The notes beneath the pieces were generated by a model. The model worked only from the letters and a program-made list of their open reading frames with translations. It did not search any database and was not told the DNA's origin. Below, piece after piece: positions 52,584 to 62,194 of a stretch of DNA of 64,000 bases. This DNA is from Acidobacteriota bacterium. GTDB taxonomy: Bacteria > Acidobacteriota > Blastocatellia > Pyrinomonadales > Pyrinomonadaceae. The stretch covers positions 1-64,000 of the forward strand of contig JAHBSG010000014.1 of NCBI GenBank assembly GCA_019639235.1, given 5' to 3'. Each line of letters starts with the position of its first letter. Within the stretch, counting starts at the first letter, position 1. The translations under genes and the position numbers were made by a program.

Positions 52584-53567
52584 TCAAGCGGGTAAGAGTC
52601 CTTTGATCTCGCGGACCATCTTTTCAACGTCCTCCTGCCCCTCGAGAGCAATCATGAAGAAATCGTAACTGGTCTTGAAGCAGATGACGCCGTTGCCGAA
52701 GAACCATACGCCTTCGAGAAGCGGATTGCCGCCGATCAGCCAATCGATCGGCGCACCGGTGATGGTCTTCGGGTTGAAAACGTTCGTCATCATTACGGCG
52801 CCCGATGCGAACGAGAATGCTCCGAGCATTGGGGCACCGAAGTAACGGGCAATGTCGCGTTCAAACCGGACCTGCTCCGTACGGGCCTCATCGAGCTTGC
52901 CTTCGGCGATCATCTTTTCACGCGAACGGAGGTACTCGTTGAACTGCTCGGCGACCTTCTGGACCGACCACGCCGGAAGTGCGGAATTGAAAAGCCAGTG
53001 GGAACTAAAGCCGGTAAAAACGGCGCCGAGCCCGGCACCGACCGCCATCGAAAAACCGGTGGCAGCGGCCTGGAGCGGGTTTTCGGCGACCCATGACGAG
53101 GCTTTCGAAAGTGATGTCATCGCCGAATCAACGGTTCTTGCCCAGCCCGTACCAAGGTTGAATGCCTTGGTCGCACCTTCGGCGGTTTTTGAGACGGTTT
53201 CGCGAGCATCATCAATAATCTCACCTGCCTTTTCACCCGCCGAACCGATAACGTCACCCGCCGCCTTTGTCGCCTTTTCGGCGGCATCGCCGGCCGCCTC
53301 GCGGATCGGTTCCGCGGCGGTCCAAGCTTGTTTCGCGGTGTCGGTCGCGGCCTTAACGGTCTCTTCGGCGACCTTTACGGCCTGCTTGCCGACTCCGGTC
53401 TTCTCGGCCTCGGCCTTGAGCCGTTCGGCGCCCTTCTGTGCCGTGTCGGCAACGGTCTTGACGCCCTCAATGACGTTCTCTGAGATGCCCAACTGCTTAT
53501 CGATCTCGCCAAACTTTTCCTTCGCCTCTTTCTGCCACGACTCGAACCGGTCCTTGATATCGCTCAT
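52584..53567 (-). CDS. Alanine-rich helical / late-embryogenesis-like protein with hydrophobic segment
   Basis: 327 aa from ATG 53567 (GGAGGAATT upstream). Residues ~30-150 are made of 11-residue-like amphipathic Ala/Lys/Glu repeats (GVKTVADTAQKGAERLKAEAEKTGVGKQAVKVAEETVKAATDTAKQ), like LEA or apolipoprotein helices. A hydrophobic middle (PLQAAATGFSMAVGAGLGAVFTGF) and a C-terminal helical part follow. No known enzymatic motif. Possibly a membrane- or stress-protective protein. The frame upstream of 53567 lacks support. Confidence 0.75.
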   Translation of the reverse strand: MSDIKDRFESWQKEAKEKFGEIDKQLGISENVIEGVKTVADTAQKGAERLKAEAEKTGVGKQAVKVAEETVKAATDTAKQAWTAAEPIREAAGDAAEKATKAAGDVIGSAGEKAGEIIDDARETVSKTAEGATKAFNLGTGWARTVDSAMTSLSKASSWVAENPLQAAATGFSMAVGAGLGAVFTGFSSHWLFNSALPAWSVQKVAEQFNEYLRSREKMIAEGKLDEARTEQVRFERDIARYFGAPMLGAFSFASGAVMMTNVFNPKTITGAPIDWLIGGNPLLEGVWFFGNGVICFKTSYDFFMIALEGQEDVEKMVREIKGLLPA

Positions 53568-53736
53568 AATTCCTCCGCGAGCTTGTGTGATGAAGTTATT
53601 AACGAAACTGATGCTCCGGATGTTCTGTCCACGTAGTAATGATTGCATCAAATCGGCCGCCAAGCAACAAAAATCGGCCACGGCGAGGGGCTTACGGCGG
53701 CCGCCGCGATGTGGTAACCTTTCGTTTTGAAGAGCG

Positions 53737-53949
53737 ATGCTGAAGGAAATAAAATGCCCGACCTGCGGGCGGTTGGCACCCTATGAAGGCAATGAGTTCC
53801 GGCCCTTTTGTTCCGAGCGGTGCCGGTTGATCGATTTCGGGGCGTGGGTCGATGAAGAATATTCGCTCCCTGCCGAGGGTTCTTCGCTGACCGAGGAAGA
53901 CCTTCAGCACATCGAGCGGACGCTTACCGAAAAGGAGCGGCAACGCTAA
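53737..53949 (+). CDS. yacG: YacG-type zinc-binding DNA gyrase inhibitor
   Basis: 70 aa, single zinc site C7-x2-C10 and C25-x3-C29 (KCPTCG ... FCSERCRLIDFGAW), the YacG pattern. In E. coli YacG binds gyrase. It shares a base (TAATG) with the following membrane gene. Confidence 0.9.
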   Translation: MLKEIKCPTCGRLAPYEGNEFRPFCSERCRLIDFGAWVDEEYSLPAEGSSLTEEDLQHIERTLTEKERQR

Positions 53950-54179
53950 TGGAGTTTTCAGGTACATTTTTGGCCGTTGTCGCGGTTATTGTACTTCTTG
54001 TCGGAGCCGCGGTCGCGTATATCGCTTTTCGCGTACTGAGAAAGAGCGTACGGCTCGCGATCCGCTTAGTGCTTGCCGGGGCGTTGCTGATCGGGGCGTT
54101 GGTGGGCGGGGGAACGCTCTGGTATAACGCCCTTGGCAGCGACGCGGCCGGAAAGTCACCGCCGGCCCGCCGACGGTAG
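53949..54179 (+). CDS. Small two-helix membrane protein
   Basis: 76 aa: MEFSGTFLAVVAVIVLLVGAAVAYIAFRVLRK, then AIRLVLAGALLIGALVGGGTLWYNA. Coupled to yacG by a TAATG overlap. Function unknown. Confidence 0.7.
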   Translation: MEFSGTFLAVVAVIVLLVGAAVAYIAFRVLRKSVRLAIRLVLAGALLIGALVGGGTLWYNALGSDAAGKSPPARRR

Positions 54180-54209
54180 CCACAGCTTTTTTCTCCTACG
54201 AGGCATTGA

Positions 54210-55451
54210 GTGTTCCTCCTTTCAAAGATCCGCGATTGGATGGCCCGTTATCGCGGGCTCCCGCGAAATGTCTTTGCGCTTAGCCTGGTCAGCCTGCTTA
54301 ACGACACTTCGAGCGAGATAATCTATCCGCTTCTGCCGGCGTTCCTTTTCCTTGCCCTTGGGGCATCGCCTTTTGCGATCGGGCTGATCGAGGGCCTTGC
54401 CGAATCGGCCGCGAGCATCCTCAAGCTTTTCTCCGGCTATCTTTCAGATAAGTTCAATAAACGAAAGCTGCCGGTCTTTCTCGGCTATTCGCTGGCGGCG
54501 GTAACGCGGCCGCTGCTAGCCTTTGTAACGGCTTGGCCGCAGGTGCTGGTCGTCAGGGCTGCAGACCGGGTCGGCAAAGGCATCCGCGGGGCGCCGCGGG
54601 ATGCACTGCTTGCGGCCGACGTCGAACCCGAGCGACGCGGACTCGCCTTCGGGTTTAACCGTGCGGCGGACCACCTTGGGGCGGTGATCGGGCCGGTGAT
54701 CGCTTTTCTTTTGCTGAGCTACATCGCACTTGATGCGGCGGAGCCGACGGTCCGCGAGTATCAGCAGGTCTTCTTGTTCGCTTCGATACCGGTCGTCCTC
54801 GGGCTTTTCGTGATCGTCTTTTTCGTCCGCGAGGACGGCGCCCGAGATATTGGTGCCGAACCGCCCAAGCTTTCGCTTTCGCTGAAAGGATTTGATGGCA
54901 GGTTCAAGCGGTATCTGCTTATCGTCGCGCTTTTCACTCTCTCAAATTCGACCGATGCGTTCCTGCTGCTTCGCGCTGAGCAGGCCGGGATCGCCCCGAT
55001 CCTCTTGCCGTTTCTCTGGATGGCGCTTCACTTTAGTAAGGTCGTTTTCTCGCTTCTTGGCGGCGACCTGTCTGACCGCTTCGGCCGGCGGTCCCTCATC
55101 GCCGGCGGCTGGGTGGTCTATGCGCTCGTTTATCTCGGTTTTGCGTTCATCGATTCAGCCTGGCAGGCATGGGCACTTTTCATAATTTACGGCGCGTACT
55201 TTGGGCTTTCCGAAGGGGCCGAAAAGGCTCTTGTTGCCGACATGGTCGAGCCCGAAAAACGCGGAACGGCCTACGGGCTTTTCAATCTCGCATTTGGAAT
55301 TACGGTGCTGCCGGCCTCGCTGATGTTCGGGTTTCTGTGGTACCAATTCAACGCCGAAACGGCATTCATAACGAGTGCCGTGATCTCGCTCGCTGCAGTG
55401 GTGCTGTTGGTGGGAATCGGGCCGGTGCGCGGAGCAAACAGTGAGCAGTGA
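54210..55451 (+). CDS. MFS transporter
   Basis: 413 aa, 12 membrane helices, GTG start (alternatives close by). The loop 2-3 motif DKFNKRKLPVFLGY, a drug-resistance style DRVGKGIRGAPRDALLA, and DRFGRRSLIAGGWVVYAL (second half) mark an MFS protein. Substrate unknown. It may be in one unit with yacG and the small membrane gene. A strong hairpin and a CAGTGAGCAG-type repeat follow. Confidence 0.92.
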   Translation: MFLLSKIRDWMARYRGLPRNVFALSLVSLLNDTSSEIIYPLLPAFLFLALGASPFAIGLIEGLAESAASILKLFSGYLSDKFNKRKLPVFLGYSLAAVTRPLLAFVTAWPQVLVVRAADRVGKGIRGAPRDALLAADVEPERRGLAFGFNRAADHLGAVIGPVIAFLLLSYIALDAAEPTVREYQQVFLFASIPVVLGLFVIVFFVREDGARDIGAEPPKLSLSLKGFDGRFKRYLLIVALFTLSNSTDAFLLLRAEQAGIAPILLPFLWMALHFSKVVFSLLGGDLSDRFGRRSLIAGGWVVYALVYLGFAFIDSAWQAWALFIIYGAYFGLSEGAEKALVADMVEPEKRGTAYGLFNLAFGITVLPASLMFGFLWYQFNAETAFITSAVISLAAVVLLVGIGPVRGANSEQ

Positions 55452-55477
55452 ACAGTGATCAACTGGATGCACAAACA

Positions 55478-55514
55478 AAGATCCCGGATACACACGAGAT
55501 GTATCCGGGATCTT
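55478..55514 (-). terminator. 15-bp perfect hairpin between convergent MFS and M48 genes
   Basis: Arms AAGATCCCGGATACA (55478-55492) and TGTATCCGGGATCTT (55500-55514) are perfectly complementary with a 7-nt loop. On the minus strand the hairpin is followed by TTGTTTG, so it terminates the M48 gene; on the plus strand TTCTGTC is weaker, but it may work both ways. Confidence 0.85.
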
Positions 55515-55531
55515 CTGTCGCTTGACGCTCG

Positions 55532-56950
55532 TTAAAGCGATGCGTCGTTGAGCCTTACGGAGTTGATTATCGTCCGGAAGGTTCGGTCGTAGTTTGCAGC
55601 CTGCTGCTGCGGCGAGACGGCGATCAGATAAAACGTCTCTCCGCTGCGGAGCGGTGTCGTGTAGATGGTCACAAGTTCGGTGCCGCCATAGATCGGCGAG
55701 CGGCCTGCAAGCTGAATTGCAAGTCCTTGACGACCGGCGAACCGAACATTTTGGTAGCCGGTCTGCTGCCGCAGATACCCATTCGCCTGCAGCAACCCGC
55801 GGACGAACTCGTCCGTGTCGCGGTTGAACTGCCCGCTCTGCCCGCGGTGGACGCCAATCATCATTCCGTGTGTGAAGCCCTGATCACCATAAGCCCCTTC
55901 GGGTGCAAAGGTTGCGTCCTGCTGGCCGCTGAACTCACGCCAATTCTGCGGAACGTTCATCCGCAGCCAGTTTCCGACAGAGTATGACCGGTAGCGTGCC
56001 GACGGCAACGGAACATTCTGTGAATACCGTCCGCCGGACATTGCTCCGCCAGAGCCGGTGCTCTGGCCGCGTTCGGCTTCCTGCTGTATTTGAGCCATTG
56101 ATTTGGCCGGCGGCATCGAACGAAGCCTTTCCTGAACCCGCCGGAACTCCGGCGTTACTTTGATCGGATTCGGCGACACCTCGACCCGCTGTGCTTCGGC
56201 AAGGATCTTCTGCTGACGATTGCCCGGATCCGGGTGGCTGCTCAGCCATTCGGGAGCTCGGCCACCGCCTTCGCCGGCGATGGTCTGGAACATACCGGCA
56301 AGGTCGCGCGGATCGTAGCCCGCATCGGCCATTATCTGTGCTCCGAGGATGTCCGCTTGTGTCTCATATTCACGGCTGTATCGCAGGAAATAGCCCGCGG
56401 CAAAGATCTGGCCCGCCTGTGCTCCGGCCTCACCGCCAAGTATCGCACCTCCAAGGATTGCCCCGATACCGAGTATCTGGTTCCACGGATTATTCAGCTT
56501 TGTTTGCTGGGCGGTCGCGTGGCGAAGCGCAACGTGGCTGATCTCGTGAGCCATAACGCCGGCCATTTCGCCTTCGTTGCGAGCGGCCTCGATCATTCCG
56601 CGATTTACGTACATCGGCCCGCCCGGAAGAGCGAAGGCATTGATGTCACTGGCGTTAACGATCTGAAATTCATAGTCGAACGCGGGCTCGCGAAACTGCG
56701 GCGGGATCGCCGAAACGAGCCGGGCTCCGACCCGCTGGACGTACTGCGTCGCTTGTGCGTCGCGAAGGATCGGAAACTGCTGATCCACTTGGCTCGAGGC
56801 CTTCTGGCCGAGCTTTACGTCGTCCTGGACCTTGTACTTGTTCTTCGGCATCTTGACGGCCGTCTGGGCGATCATTGCCGGCGGCAATACGACCATTGAA
56901 AGCGTCAAAACAAATGCCGAGATCGATTTCACAAAATGACCTTTTCTCAT
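55532..56950 (-). CDS. Secreted M48 metalloprotease (BepA-like)
   Basis: 472 aa from ATG 56950 (GGAGGGAAAC upstream). Signal peptide (FVLTLSMVVLPPAMIAQT). Zinc motif H135-E136-x2-H139 (AHEISHVALRH), FALPGGPMYVNRGMIEAARNEGEMA before it, and the third ligand in REYETQADILGAQIMADAGYDP. The C-terminal ~220 residues are a less conserved domain (LLQANGYLRQQTGYQNVRFAGRQGLAIQ). Probably periplasmic quality control. Frame upstream of 56950 has no signal. Confidence 0.92.
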   Translation of the reverse strand: MRKGHFVKSISAFVLTLSMVVLPPAMIAQTAVKMPKNKYKVQDDVKLGQKASSQVDQQFPILRDAQATQYVQRVGARLVSAIPPQFREPAFDYEFQIVNASDINAFALPGGPMYVNRGMIEAARNEGEMAGVMAHEISHVALRHATAQQTKLNNPWNQILGIGAILGGAILGGEAGAQAGQIFAAGYFLRYSREYETQADILGAQIMADAGYDPRDLAGMFQTIAGEGGGRAPEWLSSHPDPGNRQQKILAEAQRVEVSPNPIKVTPEFRRVQERLRSMPPAKSMAQIQQEAERGQSTGSGGAMSGGRYSQNVPLPSARYRSYSVGNWLRMNVPQNWREFSGQQDATFAPEGAYGDQGFTHGMMIGVHRGQSGQFNRDTDEFVRGLLQANGYLRQQTGYQNVRFAGRQGLAIQLAGRSPIYGGTELVTIYTTPLRSGETFYLIAVSPQQQAANYDRTFRTIINSVRLNDASL

Positions 56951-57130
56951 GTTTCCCTCCTCGAAATTTAGTGAGGATGTTATTCCATTTCCCGGGGTCG
57001 GGCAACGTGGGCACCAAAGGCAGGAATACGATGAATGCCGGCAGGGCGAGGTTCGCCGCAATCTCGGAAGATGATGGCCTGAAAGCTAGCTCAGACCCGT
57101 AACTAGTGTGATTGAGAGTGTTGCGAGCGG

Positions 57131-57328
57131 TTAATGAGACCGCTGGGAAGCAGCAATATCTTGAAGCCGTGGAGCGTTTGCGGGTAATTTATCGCCCGTT
57201 TCGGAAAGCAGGCCCTGTATCCGGTTGATCAGATCGATCGCTTCACGGCTCTCGATCTTTTGCGAATGGCGTTTCTCGATCAAAAAGGCAACCGCGAGGT
57301 CGCTGCCTATTTCGTCTATCAGGTCCAT
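57131..57328 (-). CDS. Small helical protein, unknown
   Basis: 65 aa (MDLIDEIGSDLAVAFLIEKRHSQKIESREAIDLINRIQGLLSETGDK...), amphipathic helices, no motif recognised. It stands alone between the M48 gene and the PHO-box region. Low GC-context support; it may not be a real gene. Confidence 0.45.
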   Translation of the reverse strand: MDLIDEIGSDLAVAFLIEKRHSQKIESREAIDLINRIQGLLSETGDKLPANAPRLQDIAASQRSH

Positions 57329-57422
57329 AATCCGTTTACCTACTGAACTCGTTTCCGACGGCTAGCCGTCCGGTTCGGGAGAAACTGCGTCTCAGGGTAA
57401 GCTATCAGGATATTGCCCGCGT

Positions 57423-57455
57423 GTTACTTTGATGTTAACGCGATGTTAACTTTTT
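57423..57455 (+). promoter_or_regulatory. PHO-box-like triple repeat upstream of pstS
   Basis: Three 11-bp direct repeats start at 57423, 57434 and 57445: GTTACTTTGAT, GTTAACGCGAT, GTTAACTTTTT. An 11-bp spacing is the spacing of PhoB/PhoP half-sites in PHO boxes. A TATAAT-type -10 lies at 57521-57526, and a second candidate TATATA at 57500-57505. The operon behind is pstSCAB-phoU, so phosphate control fits. The consensus differs from the E. coli box. Confidence 0.65.
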
Positions 57456-57600
57456 TCCCGTGTAGGGAGATTATTGCACAAATTAATTGTAATGTAACCT
57501 ATATAAAAAGCTCTATCGACTATAATTTTACAATTCATTAGTAAGCTCGGGTTTCAGCTCGTAAGGCGGGTTATAGGACTCCGGGCCGGAGACAGAAAAA

Positions 57601-58710
57601 ATGAATATCAAACGTAACTTTTTCAAAAGACTTGGAACGTTAGCTCTTGCCGGTTTTGCTGCGGTTTCGCTTGCTTGCAGCGGCCAGCAGATGGGCGGCA
57701 GCAACGGAACGACAAGCTCCTCGGGAACGATCAAGGTCGCCGGAACCGGTTCGACATTCGTCAAGCCGATGATGGATAAGTGGGGCAGCGAATTCGGAAA
57801 GCTCAACCCGAACATCCAGATCGACTACAGCGGAACCGGATCGGGAGCCGGCATCAAGGGCATACAGAACAGAACGGTCGATTTCGGCGGAAGCGATGCC
57901 GCGATGTCCGACGACGAAATGAAGCAGACGACCGGCGGTGAGATCGTACACCTTCCCGTCGTGCTCGGCGCCGTTGTGCTGACCTACAATTTGCCCGATG
58001 TGAAAGAGCCGCTCAAGCTCACGCCCGAGCTTATCTCTGACATCTATCTCGGCAAGATCCGCAAGTGGAACGACCCGAAGCTAAAGGCCGAGAACGCAAA
58101 CCTCAACCTGCCGGATTCGGACATCACGCCAGTCTTCCGGGCTGACGGCAGCGGAACCTCGGATATCATTACAGACTATCTTTCGAAGACCGTTCCGGAG
58201 TGGAAAGAAAAGGTTGGCCGCACCAAGAACCCGCAACTTCCGCAGGGCATCGGCATCGGAGCCAAGGGCAACGAAGGCGTGATGGGCCAGGTCAAGAACA
58301 CACCGAACACCATCGGTTACGTTGAGCTTACCTTTGCCAAGGCAAACAACCTGCCGGCGGCACAGATCAAGAACAAAGCCGGAAACTTCGTAACGGCAGA
58401 TAGCTCGACCGTATCGAAGGCCGCTGCCGCTTTCACCGACAAGATGGCTGACGACCTTCGGTTCGAGATCACGAACGCCGACGGACCGGAAGCCTATCCG
58501 ATCTCAGGCACGGTCTTCATGCTTGTTTACAAGGACCAACAAGACGCCGTAAAGGGCAAGGCGTTGGTCGATTTCCTATGGTGGGCGATAAACGACGGCG
58601 AGAAATTTGTCGTTGACCTGCATTATGCCCCGCTTCCGGACACGCTGGTCCAAAAGGTCGATGCCAAGCTCTTGTCGATCACCAGCGGCGGCAAACCGCT
58701 CCGGCAGTAG
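57601..58710 (+). CDS. pstS: Phosphate ABC transporter substrate-binding lipoprotein PstS
   Basis: 369 aa. Lipoprotein signal with C26 (VSLACSG). The binding-protein core has AGTGSTFVKPMMDKWGSEF, IDYSGTGSGAGIKGIQNRTVDFGGSDAAM (the phosphate-binding Ser/Asp loops), and VFRADGSGTSDI. It captures phosphate outside the cell. First gene of pstSCAB-phoU, preceded by PHO-box repeats. Confidence 0.97.
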   Translation: MNIKRNFFKRLGTLALAGFAAVSLACSGQQMGGSNGTTSSSGTIKVAGTGSTFVKPMMDKWGSEFGKLNPNIQIDYSGTGSGAGIKGIQNRTVDFGGSDAAMSDDEMKQTTGGEIVHLPVVLGAVVLTYNLPDVKEPLKLTPELISDIYLGKIRKWNDPKLKAENANLNLPDSDITPVFRADGSGTSDIITDYLSKTVPEWKEKVGRTKNPQLPQGIGIGAKGNEGVMGQVKNTPNTIGYVELTFAKANNLPAAQIKNKAGNFVTADSSTVSKAAAAFTDKMADDLRFEITNADGPEAYPISGTVFMLVYKDQQDAVKGKALVDFLWWAINDGEKFVVDLHYAPLPDTLVQKVDAKLLSITSGGKPLRQ

Positions 58711-58733
58711 TTAAAAGTAACCGATAACCGAAC

Positions 58734-59663
58734 GTGGCACAGTCGAGCACCCTCGGGGACAAGGTCTATCGCACCATTCTCTTTGCTGCGGCAACGAGCA
58801 TCCTGCTCATTGTCGCAGCGGTGTTTTACATGATGGTGCAAAGCTCGATCCCGACGCTTCAGCGTTTTGGCATCGGCTTCCTCTGGGCGAGCGAATGGAA
58901 CCCCTCGCAGGAACTATTCGGCGCCCTGCCGTTCATATACGGAACGGTCGTTTCGTCGATCCTTGCTCTTTTGATCGCGGTTCCGATCTCGCTCGGCATC
59001 GCCATCTTTTTGGTCGAACAGGCGCCGAAAAAGATCGCCAAGCCGATCGCCTTCATGATCGAACTTTTGGCGGCGATCCCTTCGGTCGTTTACGGCCTCT
59101 GGGGCATCTTCGTGCTCGCACCTTTTATTCGCACGTATCTCGGGCCGGTGCTTCAGGATAACCTTGGCTTCTTGCCGTTTTTCCAAGGAAGGCTGACCGG
59201 CATCGGGATGCTGACCGGCGGCATCATTCTGGCGATAATGATCACGCCGATCATCACCGCGGTGGTGCGTGACGTGCTTGAGGCCGTGCCTAACACACAG
59301 CGTGAAGCAGCACTTGCACTTGGCGCGACGAAGTGGGAAACGACGATGATCGTGCTAGGTAACGCGGCCTCCGGTATTGCGGGAGCCGTTGTGCTTGGGC
59401 TTGGCCGTGCGGTCGGCGAAACGATGGCTGTTACGATGGTGATCGGAAATTCGCCGCAGATCACGGCATCGCTCTTCGAGCCGGCATATACGATCGCCTC
59501 GGTACTCGCGGCAAACTTTGCCGATGCGACTGACGAGCTTTACCTGAGCGCGTTGATCGAGATGGCTCTCGTGCTTTTCCTCGTTACGGTGGTCATCAAC
59601 GGGCTTGCGAAGCTTTTGATAATGAGCGTGGCGGGGCGGGCAAACGCCTCGAAACACACTTAG
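58734..59663 (+). CDS. pstC: Phosphate ABC transporter permease PstC
   Basis: 309 aa, GTG start, six membrane helices, with the inner-membrane ABC permease EAA-type loop (REAALALGATKWETTMIVLGNAASGIAGAVVLGLGRAVGETMAVTMVIGN). 23 bp behind pstS. Works as a dimer with PstA. Confidence 0.96.
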   Translation: MAQSSTLGDKVYRTILFAAATSILLIVAAVFYMMVQSSIPTLQRFGIGFLWASEWNPSQELFGALPFIYGTVVSSILALLIAVPISLGIAIFLVEQAPKKIAKPIAFMIELLAAIPSVVYGLWGIFVLAPFIRTYLGPVLQDNLGFLPFFQGRLTGIGMLTGGIILAIMITPIITAVVRDVLEAVPNTQREAALALGATKWETTMIVLGNAASGIAGAVVLGLGRAVGETMAVTMVIGNSPQITASLFEPAYTIASVLAANFADATDELYLSALIEMALVLFLVTVVINGLAKLLIMSVAGRANASKHT

Positions 59664-59678
59664 GAAATTTGAAAATAG

Positions 59679-60521
59679 ATGGCTGAGGCAGCGACAGTTC
59701 ATAGCAAAAGGCGGATCACCAATCTGGTGATGACGTCGCTTACTGCCATCTGCGCGGTCTTTGCGACCTCGGTGCTGCTGATCATCATCGGCTTTATTGC
59801 TTATCAGGGCATCTCGTCGCTGAGCTGGGAATTCCTGACCGATACGCCAAAGCCGGTCGGTGAGGGCGGCGGCATCGGAAATGCGATCGTCGGCTCAGCG
59901 ATGATGACGCTTCTGGCAGCGGCGATCGGGCTTCCGATCGGGATCGCAGCCGGCGTTTACCTCGCTGAGTTTGGGAAAAACTGGTACGGCAATACGATCC
60001 GGTTCATCGCGGATACGCTGATCGGTGTGCCCTCGATCATTATCGGCATTTTCATCTATACGGTGGTCGTTATGCCGATGGGGCGGCAATCTGGCCTGGC
60101 GGGCGGGCTTGCACTGGCGATCATAATGATCCCGATCGTTGCACGAACGACCGAAGAGATGATAAACCTCGTGCCAAATTCGATGCGCGAGGGCGCTCTG
60201 GCTCTCGGGGCACCGCAGTGGCGTGTTTCGTGGAACATCGTTCTGCCGGCGGCGACCTCAGGCATCGCGACGGGGGCAATGCTAGCGATTGCCCGCATCA
60301 CCGGCGAGACGGCACCGCTGCTTTTCACAGCACTCAACAGCCGTTTTTACAATTTCTACTACGACCAGCCGATGTCGTCGCTAACGGTCCAGATATACAA
60401 CTTCGCGACCGGCCCCTTTGAGGTCGAACATGCGATGGCATGGGCGGCGACGCTGCTTCTGGTCGGGTTCATTCTGGTCATCAATATTGTTGTGAGGTAC
60501 CTGACGCGGAAGAAGTATTAG
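59679..60521 (+). CDS. pstA: Phosphate ABC transporter permease PstA
   Basis: 280 aa, six membrane helices, with the permease loop [50 protein letters not shown]. 15 bp behind pstC. Together with PstC it forms the channel. Confidence 0.96.
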   Translation: MAEAATVHSKRRITNLVMTSLTAICAVFATSVLLIIIGFIAYQGISSLSWEFLTDTPKPVGEGGGIGNAIVGSAMMTLLAAAIGLPIGIAAGVYLAEFGKNWYGNTIRFIADTLIGVPSIIIGIFIYTVVVMPMGRQSGLAGGLALAIIMIPIVARTTEEMINLVPNSMREGALALGAPQWRVSWNIVLPAATSGIATGAMLAIARITGETAPLLFTALNSRFYNFYYDQPMSSLTVQIYNFATGPFEVEHAMAWAATLLLVGFILVINIVVRYLTRKKY

Positions 60522-60535
60522 CAGGTTGGAACAGG

Positions 60536-61294
60536 ATGCAGAGCAAAATTAGCATAAAGGACCTCGATTTCTTTTACGGGAAGGCACAGGCTCTCTACGA
60601 TATCTCGCTTGAGATACCGGAGCGTGAGGTCGTTGCCTTCATCGGCCCGTCGGGCTGCGGAAAATCTACGTTCCTTCGGACGCTGAACCGGATGAACGAC
60701 ACGATCCCGATCGCCTCTGTTAAAGGACAGGTGATCATTGACGGCAAGGACATCTACGCACCGGGAACGGATGTCGTCGCACTTCGGCGAAAGGTCGGAA
60801 TGGTTTTCCAAAAGTCGAACCCGTTCCCGAAATCGATTTTTGAGAACGTCGCCTATGGGATCCGCATCAACGGAATTCACTCGAGCAAAGAGGACATGAA
60901 CAACCGTGTCGAGAAGGCTCTTCGCGATGCGGCCCTCTGGGATGAAGTGAAGGACCGGTTGAGCACATCGGCCTTCGGCCTTTCGGGCGGGCAGCAGCAG
61001 CGGCTCTGTATCGCGCGTGCCCTGGCCGTTCAGCCGGATGTGATCCTGATGGACGAACCGGCATCGGCACTCGACCCGATCGCAACGCAGAAGATCGAGG
61101 AACTCGTCGTCGAGCTCAAAAAGAATTACACGATAGTGATCGTGACGCACAATATGCAGCAGGCGGCCCGTGTTTCGGACCGGACGGCCTTCTTTATGCT
61201 CGGCAAGCTTATCGAATACAACCCGACGCAGAAGATGTTCACTAACCCGAATGAGAAGCTGACCGAGGACTACATTACCGGACGGTTTGGATAA
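60536..61294 (+). CDS. pstB: Phosphate ABC transporter ATPase PstB
   Basis: 252 aa from ATG 60536 (AGG at 60533 as weak ribosome site; the frame is open to 60440 inside pstA). Walker [10 protein letters not shown], signature [16 protein letters not shown], Walker [14 protein letters not shown], and H-loop IVTHNMQQA. Standard length. Confidence 0.97.
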   Translation: MQSKISIKDLDFFYGKAQALYDISLEIPEREVVAFIGPSGCGKSTFLRTLNRMNDTIPIASVKGQVIIDGKDIYAPGTDVVALRRKVGMVFQKSNPFPKSIFENVAYGIRINGIHSSKEDMNNRVEKALRDAALWDEVKDRLSTSAFGLSGGQQQRLCIARALAVQPDVILMDEPASALDPIATQKIEELVVELKKNYTIVIVTHNMQQAARVSDRTAFFMLGKLIEYNPTQKMFTNPNEKLTEDYITGRFG

Positions 61295-61347
61295 ACCGGG
61301 AAAAAGGCTTATATTTAGGGGTTTTACCCTGTGGTAATCTTGTAGCA

Positions 61348-62010
61348 ATGGAACATAGAATCATAGACCAACAACTGGACCTGCTGAGGGACAAGATCCT
61401 TCTGCTCGGCGGCGCGACCGAAGCGGCCGTTAACCGGGCGATGCAGGCGTTGGTAGAGCGGGACAGCGAACTCGCGAAAAAGGTGCTCGACGAAGACAAG
61501 ATCATCGACCAGATGGAGCTTGAGATCGACCAGATGAGCATAGAGATACTTGCCCTCCAACAACCCGCGGCGCATGACCTTCGGTTTGTTATCTCTGTCG
61601 CAAAGATCACTCCGATCCTCGAGCGGATAGCCGACCACGCGAGCAGCATCGCCGAGGCAGCGATCGTGCTCAACAACGAGCCGCAAATAAAGAACTACGT
61701 CGATTTTCCGATCATGGCCAAGACGGCCGCCGAGATGCTTCGTTCAGCCCTTGATGCTTTCACATCTGAGGATTCGCAACTCTCGCGTGAGGTCATCAAG
61801 CGGGACAAAGAGATCGATTCGAGTTACAAACGGGTCTTCAACGAACTGCTCGAAATGATGTTAGACAGCCCGCAGTCAACGACCGGTGCCGCACACCTGC
61901 TCTTTGTGGCAAAGCACCTCGAACGCATCGGCGACTACGTAAAGGACATCTGCGAGCTGAACGTTTACCTGACGGAAGCCGCCTTTATCAAACACAGCAA
62001 GCATTTATAG
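61348..62010 (+). CDS. phoU: Phosphate signalling regulator PhoU
   Basis: 220 aa, all-helical. Two PhoU repeats: ILLLGGATEAAVNRAMQALVERDSELAKKVLDEDKIIDQMELEIDQMSIEILALQQPAAHDLRF and a second one at ~115-215 ending LLFVAKHLERIGDYVKDI. It links Pst to the PhoR/PhoB system. 53 bp behind pstB. Confidence 0.96.
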   Translation: MEHRIIDQQLDLLRDKILLLGGATEAAVNRAMQALVERDSELAKKVLDEDKIIDQMELEIDQMSIEILALQQPAAHDLRFVISVAKITPILERIADHASSIAEAAIVLNNEPQIKNYVDFPIMAKTAAEMLRSALDAFTSEDSQLSREVIKRDKEIDSSYKRVFNELLEMMLDSPQSTTGAAHLLFVAKHLERIGDYVKDICELNVYLTEAAFIKHSKHL

Positions 62011-62019
62011 AGCCTAGGC

Positions 62020-62042
62020 AGGCCGGCAGACGGTGCCGGCCT
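62020..62042 (+). terminator. Hairpin after phoU
   Basis: AGGCCGGCA (62020-62028) and TGCCGGCCT (62034-62042) form a perfect 9-bp stem with a 5-nt loop, ten bases after phoU. The following TCACAATTT is only weakly T-rich. Confidence 0.6.
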
Positions 62043-62194
62043 TCACAATTTCGCCTCCCGCAACCTGGAGTTCACATCGCTTTCCTATAATTCTCTCACG
62101 CGCTTTCCACATTTAACCTGAGGCCATTTCCGAAGTCGGTAAGGGCTACGAGCAGGCGTCGTTTGCGTGATGGAAGCGCGAGGAGGATGAGCTA

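Noticed and set aside
60518..61348. Open frame on the minus strand opposite pstB
   Set aside because: PstB has every ABC motif; the reverse frame has none.
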